Origin: Reticulitermes speratus
Lineage: Eukaryota; Arthropoda; Insecta; Blattodea; Rhinotermitidae
NCBI GenBank assembly: GCA_021186555.1
Contig: JAJKFL010000011.1
Coordinates: 35,844,923 to 35,908,922, forward strand
Direction of reading: 5' to 3'
Length of the DNA: 64,000 bases
Position numbers and translations under genes: made by a program. Under the pieces are notes generated by a model. The model was not told the origin of the DNA. It did no database searches and worked only from the letters and a program-made list of their open reading frames with translations. The first letter of the stretch is position 1, and every line of letters starts with the position of its first letter. This document shows positions 1 to 10,810 of the stretch, piece by piece.

Positions 1-1247
1 AAGTCGTTTGACTTTAATGAAGAGAAAATACTTATAAAGTGTTTTAGAGGAACTGCTTATGATTTTGTGTATATAACACGAAAGATTTATTTAGAATTAT
101 ATCATTTTAATGTATGAGGAGTGTATATGTCTTGGAAATTTGAAGTTTATTGTTTACGAACAAAACATTTTATGTTTGTATAGGCTCCGTTTTTCGCAGT
201 TCGTAGTTTATGGGAATCGCTGCAATGTTCCTTTAACGATTCCGAGAAGGGTTAAAATTCAGAGCATGTGTTTTGGATGAATGAATGTTTGTGCAAAAAT
301 GGTCGAGTGTTATTGACTAAGAAAATCGAAGTTCTCGGAGGAAACTTTGTCTCAGTGCCACTTTGTTAACCAAAAGTCCTACATGGACTGGCCTGGGATT
401 GAACTCGGCCCTCCTTGGCGTGATGTCGATAATTATCCGCCTGTGCCATGGCTAGGTATGTTGGGTCTTATAGCTTCTGGTATGTAAATGTCAGCTTGTC
501 GAATGGTTATTTAACTGTATGTGGACACACTGCAGATGAACGAACGGTTTAGTGTAAGTACGGGGTTTCACATCCTCGAGTGACGCAGATATTTTTCCGT
601 TTTTAGTGTCCAGAAAACTATGTGGTCCAATTAGCATGTGATCTAATGTGAACAGGCTGTACTACTCCCGAGGTAAAACCGTCGTAACGTGCTGCTAACT
701 CCTCCGTCCATCTAGTGGACAATATGAAAGAAGGACTGTACAAACAGCTCAAGTACCCTATGCATATACCCTTGGCATAGTGCTCAATTAGCAACCAGGA
801 CACATTACCCTTTTAAAGGAGCTGAACTACTGCAGTTGTGTGAATGTCATATGACAATTTGGAACATTAATATCTGAACTCTGAATGTAGTACAATGTAG
901 TTTATATGCTTCTGTAATGAATTATTCTTTTTAAAATAGTTATTTATACATTTCAGACAAACGTATTTCTATACATATTGTACCCATAATATAAAATTAC
1001 ACACACCATACACAAAAATTCAAATTCTATGTAAAGTAACACTTTAATTTACAATGGAATAAACTTAAATAATTAGAAGTGTGTATTTAAATACATTACT
1101 GTTTATTATTTAATTTGATCTTCTTTGTAGTTCCTACATTATCATGTCATCGTATGTGTTGTACCAAATAGTAACATTAAGCAAATATTAAAATAATTTG
1201 TCAGGTATCGCAACAGTGTTTAAAGAACTACTCTATATACACTTATT

Positions 1248-2350
1248 AACTAATTCCACGGAGCAAAATCCTTCTCGAAAAGCTAATATTCCTCAGGTAG
1301 TCAAAAAATTTTCCGGAACCTACGGAACGCAAAAGTTCATTCCCATGCACACAACAGTCTGCAACGTGTCACTAACCTGAGCCACATCAGTCCAGTCCAT
1401 GCACACCCACAATAAATCTTGAAGATCCATTACAAATCCAGAACAAATTACCTTTGTAAAGGGCTGACTACTGAAGTTGTGTGAATGTCATATGACAATT
1501 TGGAACATTAATATCTGAACTTCTGAATGTAGTACAATGCGCTTTACATGTTTTGTAATGAATTATTCATTTCAAAATGTTATTTATACCTTTTAGGAAA
1601 AAGTATTTCAATATATAGTGTACTCGTAATAATAACTTACGTACACCGTACATAAAAATTCAAATTCTATGTAAAGTAACACTTTAATTTACAATGGAAT
1701 AAACTGAAATATATTAGAGGTGTGTGTTTAAATACATTATTGTTTATTATTTAATTTGATTTTGTTTGTAGATCCTATTCTCTCTTTCATCATATATGTT
1801 GTAACATGCGGTAGAAATTTACAAACATTATAAATAATTCATAAGGTATCGCAAAATCCTTCTCGAAAAGCTCATACTCCTCGGGGAGTCAAGAAAGTTC
1901 CCGGAACCTACACAACGCAAAAGTTCATTCCCATACACACAAGAGTTTGCATCGTGTCACTCAACTGAGCCACATCAGTCCAGTCCATGCACAACCACAA
2001 TACATCTTGAAGATCCATTCTATTTTTATTATTCCTTGTAGATCTAGATCTTCCAAGTGGAGCCTTTGTTTAGCTTTCCCCACCAAACATGTATGTATTT
2101 CTCCTTTTCCCAATACATGCTACTGTCCACGCCCATCTCATTTTATTGATTAGATCGCCAGAATAAAATTTGGCGAAAATTCAGATTATAAAACTATTCA
2201 TAGTGCAAACTCCTCCAGGACCTTTTGGCTCGTACCTCTTAGGACCATTTCCTCACACCTATTCTGAAGACCCTCTGCCTATGTTCCTCAGTAAGTGAGA
2301 GAGACCAAGTTTCACACTCATACAAAACGAGAGAAAATAATTATTTTTCT
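1248..2350 (-). repeat. Old reverse-transcriptase-derived interspersed repeat in IR intron 1
   Basis: A degraded repeat recurs at the same place in intron 1 of every IR copy (8905-9400, 33400-33960, 47800-48310, inverted 58440-58990). Its minus strand resembles the C-terminal end of arthropod non-LTR reverse transcriptases, but frames are heavily broken. A second partial copy of the intron 1 block (about 1440-1790) repeats the 840-1140 sequence, so this stretch also carries a local tandem duplication. No coding capacity remains. Confidence 0.5.
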
Positions 2351-2494
2351 GTATATTTTTACTTTTATATTTATGAATAGCAAAGTTGAATGAAAATGAT
2401 TCCGAAAGAAAAATAACAGGAATTTCCTGACTTTAATCTGCTCTTAATTTCTTCATAAAATTTGTGTAATATAAAATATAGTCAACGTATTTCG

Positions 2495-2661
2495 GTTTGG
2501 AGCTACAATATTGATGCAGACAGTTCGCAAGTATTTATTATATGAATATGTTCTGTTATGGAGAAGACATTCGGAAGTGGCACCAGAGAGAGCTGCGTAG
2601 CTCAGCGGTCAATATACGTCATACTGAGTGGGAACGAAGAAACAGAAGCTATGTAAATCAG
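2495..2661 (+). pseudogene. IR exon 2, copy P1 (broken)
   Basis: Homologous to the intact exon 2 of G2 (34073-34242), reading through the conserved stretch LMQ.VRKYLLYEY and VAQRSIYVILSGNEE. The acceptor, TTTCAG in other copies, reads TTCGG here, so the AG is lost. One C is missing in the codon after EYV, shifting the frame. The donor at 2662 (GTTAAA) is weaker than the GTTAGA of the other copies. Confidence 0.7.
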
Positions 2662-3228
2662 GTTAAAATGTACTGAGACTTTTGTTGTTTCTGCCTTTGT
2701 TTCAGCGTATAAAATAACACAAGTTACGCAAATTGAACATTTTTTATTTCTAAAAATGAAGCCATCTCTAAAAATTAGAATTTTTAAATCAGTTTTAGAA
2801 TAAGGAAAGAAAATAAGAAATAAAATTTCCTAATGAAATCACAGCCTTTCATTCCATAAAAGTAAAATTCATATTATATAACAAGTCATTCAAGCCCAGA
2901 GGGGGATTAGAGATACGAACTACTCTTTCCTTAACCTCTGCGCTAGATGGGGGTGCGTGGTCAACGCCACGGCTTGGCCACTTTACCCCCGAATAAAGAC
3001 GCGGCACACTTTTTACAGGATGCTGGGTGTTTCAAATTAATAGCTTATTGAACTAGATAAGAAAAGCTTTCAAATGCAAATCCAATATACACAATATTTT
3101 GCTGATATTATTTCAGATTTTAATCTTCCTCTGTTCAGAGGACATCGAAGTAAATATAAGTAATTTCACAAATTATTATTCTCTATTTGTATCATAAGTA
3201 ACTACAAAGAGCTTAATCAATTTCAGAA

Positions 3229-3530
3229 TCTAATAACTCCTTGCATTTTAAGGAACCGGATTGTTTTTTTTCTTGTACAAAGAACTCGCAAGGTATTTTT
3301 ATTCTGAGCTAGATCAATCCAGTCCAATCGCTCCCAACCGATTTCACTTACAATCCATTCTAATAGTATTATCCCATCTAAGCCTAGATATACTAGTGGA
3401 TTGTGTCCTTCAGGTTTCCCAACCACAAACCTGTAAACAGCCCTCCTATTCCCCTTACTCACGTAGGGCGGAAAGAGGAGCTGCATTTCTGCCAAACCCA
3501 TTCCAAAATTGTGCTTTAATTTTAACATAA
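3229..3530 (-). repeat. Reverse transcriptase C-terminal remnant in IR intron 2
   Basis: On the minus strand a broken frame reads VVGKPEGHNPL, then EIGWERLDWIDLAQ. This matches the C-terminal signature of a very common arthropod non-LTR reverse transcriptase family (GKPEG+RPLGRPR..DL+EIG..DWI.LAQ). Matching remnants lie before exon 3 in every IR copy, so the insertion predates the family's local duplication. It is antisense to the host genes. Confidence 0.6.
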
Positions 3531-3884
3531 CAATAACAATTTTCCAATAGAATTAATTAATTATAATTAAACAAGTAATTTTGCTGTACTGATCATGTCA
3601 CCTAAATAAAGTAATATTAATTCACAAAATATCATATTTTCCGAAACCACTATTACACTTTTCAACAACTAAATTACATTAATATCAAAGTGATACTAAT
3701 AAATAAATGTATAAATAAAACGCAGATTTGAATAAAATTTCCTATAGCCATTTCTAAAAAAAAATTTATCTGCCTAAGTAAAAGTAGATCACAAATCTAC
3801 AATTTTTCAAATCTATGCCCTACTTTCAAAAATTAAATTCTAAACAAATAAAAAAATACTTAAATACCAAATAATTTCTTACAG

Positions 3885-4183
3885 ACTTTCTCAGATGCAG
3901 ATTCATCTAGAGCCATCTGGCTGCTGTTCCTGGACACCAACACGTCCCTGGAGCAGTTCTTCACAGTCATCAACATTCCTTTCGACTGCCAGTTCCTGGT
4001 GGCTCAGCGACAACGTGACCACGTCGTCGTGCTTACCGAAGTGTACCGTGTCAGCCCCACACTTCCTCTGCAGACATACCGTTTTGGTAACTAGGGCTGC
4101 TGGTGGCGGCCTCACCTGGCCCTCACAGGGCCTCTACAGGAGGAGGAACAACCTCCAAGGTCACAAAATTCAGGCCACGGGAC
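3885..4183 (+). pseudogene. IR exon 3, copy P1 (broken)
   Basis: Encodes the N-terminal-domain segment found in all copies: FLDTNTSLEQFF, then VVVLTEVYRVSP and LTWPSQGLYRRRNNLQG. The acceptor is TTACAG and the donor is at 4184 (GTAAAA). After YRFGN the codon is TAG with one extra base, where other copies read WTAGGG, so this exon carries both a stop and a frameshift. Confidence 0.75.
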
Positions 4184-4473
4184 GTAAAAGTTATTATTGC
4201 TAACTAATATTGTAGAGAATGTTATTCTCTACACATCGACACCAATTTCAACGTCCTATCTCTTCACAATCCAAAGTTACACCGCCCAAACGCCGCGCGG
4301 CGTCGCCATTTTCAGTGTTCAAGGCAAGCGCTACCCCCCCCTCCCTCACCGCATAAACAACCCCTGCCATTTTTGGATACAGACATCAAACCTTCTATCC
4401 AACAAAAATTTAAATCATTACATTAATCATTTATAGTTTACGAGATATAAGCCAGTAAAGAGATAACAGACAG

Positions 4474-4566
4474 CCAACATCCATGCCCCCGGTGGGAATC
4501 GAACCCTCGATCCTAGTAAGCGAGCGCCCGCAGACCTACGCCTTAGACCGCACGGCCACTGGGATC
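4474..4566 (-). repeat. tRNA-derived SINE, truncated head fragment
   Basis: The minus strand reads as a tRNA-like head. It has an A-box-like stretch GTGGCCGTGCGGTCTAAGG and a B-box-like GGGTTCGATTCCC, ending in CACCGGGGGCATGG. The same head begins the full-length SINEs at 10101-10365 and 50802-51067. Its body is missing here. P2 has the full-length element at the equivalent place, so P1 lost the body by deletion. Confidence 0.7.
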
Positions 4567-5627
4567 GGCGAAAGAGGGAGTTTATTAAAATAGTAATCAC
4601 AGTGTGCCTAATCACTGAAACACGAACTGTAGTCCAAAGAGAAATCACAGTACTCCTAATCGTAGAAAGCACAGTAAAGAAATTTAGAGCTCCATTAAAT
4701 GCGCATAGTGGTCAAAGGAAAATAAAGAATACCAAGCACTAAAGTACACCTGCCGAAACTGTCACCATTTCAGCTGACAATATAATTCCTCACGTTGCCG
4801 CCTGTCTTGCAATGCGCTTACAATAATGCCACAGAACGGCCAAGTTTTATACTAGGGATAAACAAGTTTTCCAAACATTTATGGTTCCTCCTCAAAATTC
4901 TAGGCGCAGGAGGGTGACGTGAAACAGATACCATACTGCAGATCCAGCCTGAATTTGGGGCACCCTTCGACCTGGGACCGGAATTTTTGAACCCCTGTTT
5001 TATATGAGATGCGAGTAGACAGGAAGTGACAAATAATTTAATCCTGGTAAAACAATGTCTCCTGTATTAACAGAATAAAAATACTCTCCCCTTTGTCTAA
5101 AGACGTACAGGCACGCTGGTCTCAGTATGAAGTTACACTTGTTTCTGTCCACGTAAAGAATGCATAGAGCGAGGCTACAAATTTGAACGATAATAGAATT
5201 GTTGATCATTAATGCATATACAGGATACACAAACGAATGTGGTTTATATGTATACAATAACCGCACCACTCTTTTTACCTGTACAATATTCATATACCGT
5301 ACTATTTCCTAATTTCCATTTTAGTAATAATCTCAAAAGTGGTTTATGTAAAATAAAAGAGGCAATTGAAAATAAAATAAATGTCTGTATTCTGGAACAT
5401 CTGGTATCTCACGACGACTGAAGGACAAATGTGACTGAGGTATTTTCACCATTTTCCTTAGTCACACCATGTCATGATGACCAGTTGGGCTGTAGTCCCC
5501 AAACATGGTGTTACACACTTCCAATACATAATACTGTATTCACTTGATTATAGGTGACAAACACAGGTAATATTGTTTTAATATAATGTTGTATTATAGC
5601 CTTTAACAAAAACTAATTTTTCTACAG

Positions 5628-6439
5628 GTTAGCTCATCTGCGTGAGAGCGGTGTTCAGGCCACGATCCGCCAGCAGTACATAACGTCACCCCAACCCGAC
5701 ACACAGTCATCTTCTATGACCCACCGTAATATTTTCGCTGCGTGTTATTATGCTACGACGTATGGAAAAACGTGCTATCAGAGGTTTTATTTCCGTAGAT
5801 CGTTTTGTTTGGGGGTGAATCACCCCACATATATTGTCAATACACCAAATCAACATTAATGATTTATTTATAACAAATAAAAGAATTCAGATGCGTACTT
5901 ACAGTCTTTGCGGATTGCAAAATAAAATAAGAAATAGTCTAACCAAAACAGACGACTGGTTCCACAGAAGCTTTACCATCTCAAGACTTGGTGATGTCTG
6001 TCTTTACAAACCCCTCCAGATGTGGCAACACCAAGGACTGCTACCATCCTTGTCGAAACAGAATTTTGATGTAAAGGCCGAGACCGGAATTAGTTGCTCG
6101 TAGCTCAGAGCCAGGATGCAGTAACTACCGACTGCTAAGCAGGTTAACTCTGGTCGTATCCCAAAAGTCGTAAGGGTAGGGGAGGAAAGGAGCTGAAGGA
6201 ACAGTCCACTTATGATTATACGGGGTGTAAGGTATAGTTTGCCGAATCTCCGTGGAGTGCCGAGCCTTTGCACCAGCACATCTATAGTCGTCAGTTTAGT
6301 GACAGTAGCGCCTATTTTGCTGCTGCTTGCGGCAGGAAATATAATAGGACTTCTCATACTGCTGATTGAGCGATGTGTACATGTAGACGTATTCAAATAC
6401 TGGCCACGTGGAGGCATCCGACAGGCACCCAATGAATAA
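5628..6439 (+). pseudogene. IR terminal exon (M3 and tail), copy P1, with a 562-bp insertion
   Basis: After the acceptor CTACAG the exon reads LAHLRESGVQ, matching LAQLRETGIQ of G1 and G2. It then runs into about 500 bases unrelated to other copies before resuming at VSLVTVAPILLLLAAG, the third transmembrane helix, and the conserved LIERCVH and YWPR tail. The insertion is bounded by GT at 5726 and AG ending at 6287; removing 5726-6287 restores one frame across the M3 helix. The same arrangement is in P2. It could be a gained intron or a disabling insertion. Confidence 0.65.
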
Positions 6440-6529
6440 AACGGAATGTACGTAACAAAAGAATTCCAGAGTTTCGCTTAATGCAACGTACAGTCTGAAC
6501 TTACATCTTAAGGGCATTTAAACATTAAA

Positions 6530-6680
6530 TTCCATTCTAAGCCTCAGATATTTACGGAGTCTTCTTCTTTCATTTCATCCCAAAAAATTCTGTATGTATT
6601 TCTTTTCTTCCCTATGTGTGCTACATATCCTGCCAATATCATGCGTTATTAAAACATGGCTATTTACTTTATATTAAAAA
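6530..6680 (-). repeat. Reverse transcriptase remnant downstream of IR copy P1
   Basis: The minus strand reads AGYVAHIGKKRNTYRI, related to the AGHVARMGE+RNAYRI motif of the arthropod non-LTR reverse transcriptase family seen in the introns. Paralogous remnants lie after the terminal exon of P2 (52970-53110), near 19690-19850, and inverted near 62290-62400. Confidence 0.5.
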
Positions 6681-7080
6681 GCACGTCACCAAATTATTTG
6701 GTGATAAATATGGAATTTCTGATGAACTATGTTCATGTTTTCAAATACATACAACATACCGACGTAAAAATTTACATTACTCGTTATTGAACACAAATTT
6801 GACAAGTAAATTTTAGCCAGTATGGGCAAGTTTAAGCACATACATAGAGGTCATCTCGTAAAATGTCAATGCTGGCTCAGACGGGAGGCAGATATATCGC
6901 TCTACACATAACCGACCTTGGCGCAAGATAGGTGTGAGTGCTCAATATTACGCACCGACCGCTTTATTCCCGGGAAACAGATATATTGAGCTAGGGGTAA
7001 AAAATCTTACCATCACCGTGGTTCAATCCCCGGACCTTCCAGGTCGTAGCGAGTCGCTATGCTGGCTGAGGTATCCGGGC

Positions 7081-7489
7081 TGTCAAGTTTAAGCTGATTA
7101 TTTATTAAAGAAGTAATTACACGCTACCTGTCATTAAATGTTAGTAGAGACTTTCCAACAGCAACATGTTCATTGCCGTCACAAGTTACGTTGTAACACA
7201 ATAAAAAGTAGTCGGAAATAGAAACTAATAATATTATCAACACAAAATCAATGTAACATGTTGTAATGAGGACAACAAGCACGGCTTTATAGAGTCCTAT
7301 CACAAGGTCAACTGTGGTGTTGGGTTTGGTGCGACGTAATTTGTGTATATCTGCATTGCGTATAACTGCTGCAAGTTTTCAGGTTACTTTCCTCACAAAA
7401 TTTTGTATTCAACTGTAAAGAAACGCCGAAGGTTTCGATGTTGTAAGAGGAGAACCTGTCCCAAGTGGCACGCAAAGTCCTAGCCTATT
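7081..7489 (+). promoter_or_regulatory. Conserved upstream (promoter-candidate) block of IR copy G1
   Basis: About 400 bases before the signal-peptide exon are strongly conserved before the first exons of G2 (22678-23086) and G3 (53488-53899), and weakly before P2 (45950-46382). They begin at AAGCTGATTATTTATTAAAG. A TATA-like TTTATAG (7286-7292) is followed 23 bases later by an initiator-like TCA (7308-7310), which is slightly close for a standard TATA/Inr pair. The conservation is seen; promoter function is inferred. Confidence 0.4.
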
Positions 7490-7655
7490 ATGTTCCAAAT
7501 GCAGACATATATTATTGTCGTGTTACTATTGTCTAGTGGCGCTGTGAGTGCCGGTTTAGAGAAAGTGTTAAAACAAGCAGAATTTATACCTGATATTTAT
7601 CAGCAGTTGCCAAGCAGTTGCATTTTCATCATAAACTCTGAAGAAGAACAGCAAG
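7490..7655 (+). CDS. IR exon 1, copy G1: signal peptide and start of N-terminal domain
   Basis: Starts at MFQMQTY and has a hydrophobic run IIVVLLLSSGAVSA typical of a secretory signal peptide, followed by GLEKVLKQAEF and IYQQLPSSCIFIIN. The exon is 166 nt and ends in phase 1 at a GGTGAG donor. The same length is kept in G2 (once the Gypsy insertion is subtracted) and in G3. A second in-frame ATG three codons later (MQTY) would keep the signal peptide and could be the real start. Confidence 0.8.
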
Positions 7656-8904
7656 GTGAGAATTATTTTTGTATTATTTACATAAGTTGTTTGCCTTTAA
7701 TGAAGAGAAATATACTTATAAAATCTTGGAGAGGAACTGCTTATGATTTTATGTATATAACACAAAAGAAAAGTTTTATTTAGAATTATATTATTTTAAT
7801 GTATGAGAAGTGTATATGTCTTGGAAATTTGAAGTTTATTGTTTTCGATCAAAACATTTTAGGTTTGATTAGGCTCCGTTTTTCGCAGTTCGTAGTTTAT
7901 AGGAATTGCTGAAATGTCTCTTTAACGATTCCGAGAAGGGTTAAAATTCAGAACATGTGTTTTGGATGAATGAATGTTTGTGCAAAAATGGTCGCGTGTT
8001 ATTGACCAAGAAAATCGAAGTTCTCGGAGGAAACTTTGTCTCAGTGCCACATTGTCAACCAAAGGTTCTGGTATTGAACCCGGCCCAACTTGGCTTGAGA
8101 TCGATGATTATCCGCTTTTGCCATGGCTAGGTAAGTTGGCTATTATATACACATGTATGTAACTGTCAGCTTGTCGAATGGTCATTTAACTCTGTGCGGA
8201 TAAACTGAAGATGAGCCGAGCGGTTAAGTCTAAGTACGGGGTTTTATATCCTCGAGTGACGCAGATATTTTTCCGTCTTTTTGTCCAGAAAACTACGTGG
8301 TCCACTTAGCATGTGATCGAATGTGAACAGGCTGTACTGCCCTTTGAAGTAAAGCGGCCGTAACGTGCTGCTAACTCCTCCGTCCATCTAGTGGACAAGA
8401 TCAAGGAGAACTTACAAACACCTCATAGCTTAGTGCTCAATTAGAAACCAGGACACATAAGCCTTTTTAAGGAACTGAACTCCTGCAGTTGTGTGACTGT
8501 CATATGACAATTTGGAACATTAGTATCTGAACTTCTGAATGTAGTACAATGCGCTTTACATGTTTTGTAATGAATTACTCCTTTTCAAAAAGATATTTTT
8601 ACATTTCGGAAAGACGTATTTAAATATACACAATGCACTCGTAATATGAACTTACATAGACCGTACAGAAAAATAAAAATTCTATGTAAATTAATAGTTT
8701 AATTTACAATGAAATAAAATTAAATATATTAGAGGTGTGTATTTAAATACAGTAACAGTTTATTATTTAATTTGATCTTGTTTATATATCCCATTTCCTA
8801 TTTGTCAATATATTTTTGTACCATATATTAAAATTATACAAATACTGCAAGTATTCATCAGATATCTCATCAGAGTTTAAAAAAATTATTCTACTCGTAT
8901 ATTC

Positions 8905-9400
8905 ACTTATTAACTAACTCCACGGAGCAAAATCCTTCTCGTAAAGCTAATAGTTCCTCAGGTAGTCAAAATATTATCCGGACCCTATGGAACGCAAAAG
9001 TTCATTCCCATGCACACAAGAGCCTGCCACGTGTCAGTAACCTGAGCCAGATTAGTCCAGTCCATGCACACCAACGCTGCATCTTTAAAATCCATTTTAT
9101 TATTATTATTATTCCTTCTAGGCTAAGTTCTTCCAAGTGGAACCTTTGTTTAGCTTTCCCCACCCAACATGTATGTATTTCTCGTCTTCCCAATACTGGC
9201 TACTTGCCACACCAATTTCATTTTATTGATTAGTTCGCCCGAATAATATTTGGCGAGCAATACAGATCATAAAACTCTTCATTATGCAATATCCTCCGGG
9301 CCCTTGTTGGCTCGTACCTCTTAGACGCCTATGTTCCTCAGTCAATGAGAGAGACCAAGCTTCACACTCATACAAACGACAGACAATTTTATTATTCTGC
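8905..9400 (-). repeat. Old reverse-transcriptase-derived repeat in G1 intron 1
   Basis: Paralogous to the repeat in intron 1 of the other IR copies. It starts at the TTAACTAACTCCACGG boundary and runs through the CCACCCAACATGTATG stretch. The minus-strand frames are broken. Confidence 0.5.
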
Positions 9401-9543
9401 ACATTTTAGCCTTCATATTTATTAATAGCACAGTGGAATACAAATGATTCTGAAATAAAGGAAACAGTTATTCCCTGCCTTTAATCTGCTCCTAATTTCT
9501 TCACAAAATACATGTCATATAATATATAGTTGACGTATTTCAG

Positions 9544-9712
9544 ATTTTGAAGCTACATATTAATGCAGACAGTTCGCAGGTACTTATTTTATGAATATAT
9601 TCCTGTTATGGAGAAGACATTCGGAAGTGCAACCAGAGAGACCTGCGTAGCTCAGCGTTCAATATACGTCATACTGAGTGGGAACGAAGAAACAAGAAGA
9701 TATATAAATCAG
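9544..9712 (+). pseudogene. IR exon 2, copy G1 (1-bp deletion)
   Basis: Acceptor TTTCAG and donor GTTAGC are intact. The exon is 169 nt against 170 nt in G2 and in the inverted copy. One A is missing in the ACAATATT stretch just before the internal ATG, producing a stop a few codons in. The rest still reads QTVRRYLFYEYIPVMEKTFGS and VAQRSIYVILSGNEE. Either a frameshift mutation or a sequencing error. Confidence 0.75.
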
Positions 9713-10100
9713 GTTAGCAATGTACTGAGGCAATTGTTGTTCTGCTACTGTATATATGTGTATAGCAACATAAGTTACGCAATTTGAGACGTTATAGTAC
9801 TTCTAAAAATGAGGCCATTTTTAAATAGTAGAAATCATAAATAAGTTTTAAAATAAGGCAGCAAAATAAGCAATATATTTTCCTAAATAAATACAAACAT
9901 TATTATCATAAAAGTGAAATTCATATTATATATAACAAGTCATTCAAGCCCAGAGGGGATTAGAGATCGACACTACTCTTTCCTTAACCTCGGCGCTAGA
10001 AGGGGTGCGTGGTCAACGCCATGTCTTGGCCTCTTTACTGGCACCCTTTTTACAGGAAGCTGGGTGTTTCAAATTAATAGCTTTGTTAATCTGTATTCAT

Positions 10101-10365
10101 TTTTTTTCCTATGGCTCGACAGCCCTATATAGACCTGGGCCTCCTCGTTTCATCAAGGTTTCATGGTCACACACATTTGAGACACACCACAGTCGGTAAG
10201 ACTCCTCTGGACGAGTGATCAGCCCGTCACAGAGACCTCTACCTGACAACACACAACAATCACAACAGACAGACATCCATGCCCCCGGTGGGATTCGAGC
10301 CCACAATCCTAGGAAGCGAGCGGCCGAAGACCCACGCCTTAGACCGCACGGCCACTGGGATCGGC
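10101..10365 (-). mobile_element. Full-length tRNA-derived SINE in G1 intron 2
   Basis: On the minus strand it has a tRNA-like head (10365 down to about 10280) with A-box GTGGCCGTGCGGTCTAAGG and a B-box-like GGGCTCGAATCCC. The body follows, including GGGCTGTCGAGCCATAGG, and ends in an A run (T run on the plus strand at 10101). It is flanked by an approximate 13-bp target duplication, AATCTGTATTCAT (10088-10100) and AATCTGAATTAAT (10366-10378). It is 265 bp, nearly the same as the P2 copy at 50802-51067. Confidence 0.85.
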
Positions 10366-10439
10366 AATCTGAATTAATAATGTTCACAATTATTATGCTC
10401 TATTTGTTATCATAAGTAACTACAAAGAGCTGAATCGAA

Positions 10440-10740
10440 TTTGAGAAGCTAATAACTCCTTGCAATTTAAGGGACTTGAAAATGTTTATTTAGTAAAAAA
10501 TTCGCAAGGTGTTTTTATTCTGAGCCAGATAATCCAGTCCAATCGCTCCCAACCGATTTCACTACAATCCATTTTAATAATATTATCCCATCTAAGCCTA
10601 GGTCTACTATGTGGATTGTGACCTTCAGGTTTCCCAACCACAAACCTCTAAACAGCCCTCCTATTCCCCTTACTCACGTAGGCGGAAAGGGAGCTGCATT
10701 TCTGCCACGCCCATACAAACCGATTTATTTTATTTTAACA
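10440..10740 (-). repeat. Reverse transcriptase C-terminal remnant in G1 intron 2
   Basis: Paralogous to 3229-3530 in P1, 34612-34900 in G2 and 49430-49720 in P2. It shares the plus-strand stretches AACTCCTTGCA and CCAACCACAAACCT. It is old, antisense and frame-broken. Confidence 0.55.
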
Positions 10741-10810
10741 TAATAATACCTATTTTACCGATCAATTAATTAAGTGAACAAATAATTTTGTGTAATGGAC
10801 TTGTTACCTA

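Larger units (their letters stand above)
1..6439 (+). pseudogene. Ionotropic receptor pseudogene copy P1 (5' partial, internal exons deleted)
   Basis: The window opens inside intron 1: the first bases match the sequence just after the first exon of copy P2 (from 46569). Recognisable exons are exon 2 (about 2495-2661), exon 3 (3885-4183) and the terminal exon (5628-6439). Exons 4-8, which encode most of the ligand-binding lobes, M1, the pore and M2 in the complete copies, are absent. The 4184-5627 gap contains a stretch near 4890 that resembles the DNA just upstream of exon 8 in G1 and G2 (near 16240 and 42430), so the deletion probably joined intron 3 to intron 7. Exon 2 has lost its AG acceptor and one base; exon 3 has a stop. 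Confidence 0.75.

Noticed and set aside
2590..2625. tRNA-like GCTGCGTAGCTCAGCGG string in exon 2 of IR copies
   Set aside because: It is coding sequence (SCVAQRS), conserved as protein in all copies; no B box or arms follow at tRNA spacing.
6004..6432. 142-codon minus-strand ORF over the P1 terminal exon (and the matching one in P2)
   Set aside because: Antisense of the M3 exon and its insertion. Conservation follows the sense-strand receptor sequence.
6990..7060. B-box-like GTGGTTCAATCCCCGG before the IR upstream block
   Set aside because: No matching A box or A tail was found. It may be a worn SINE, but evidence is too thin to list as a feature.
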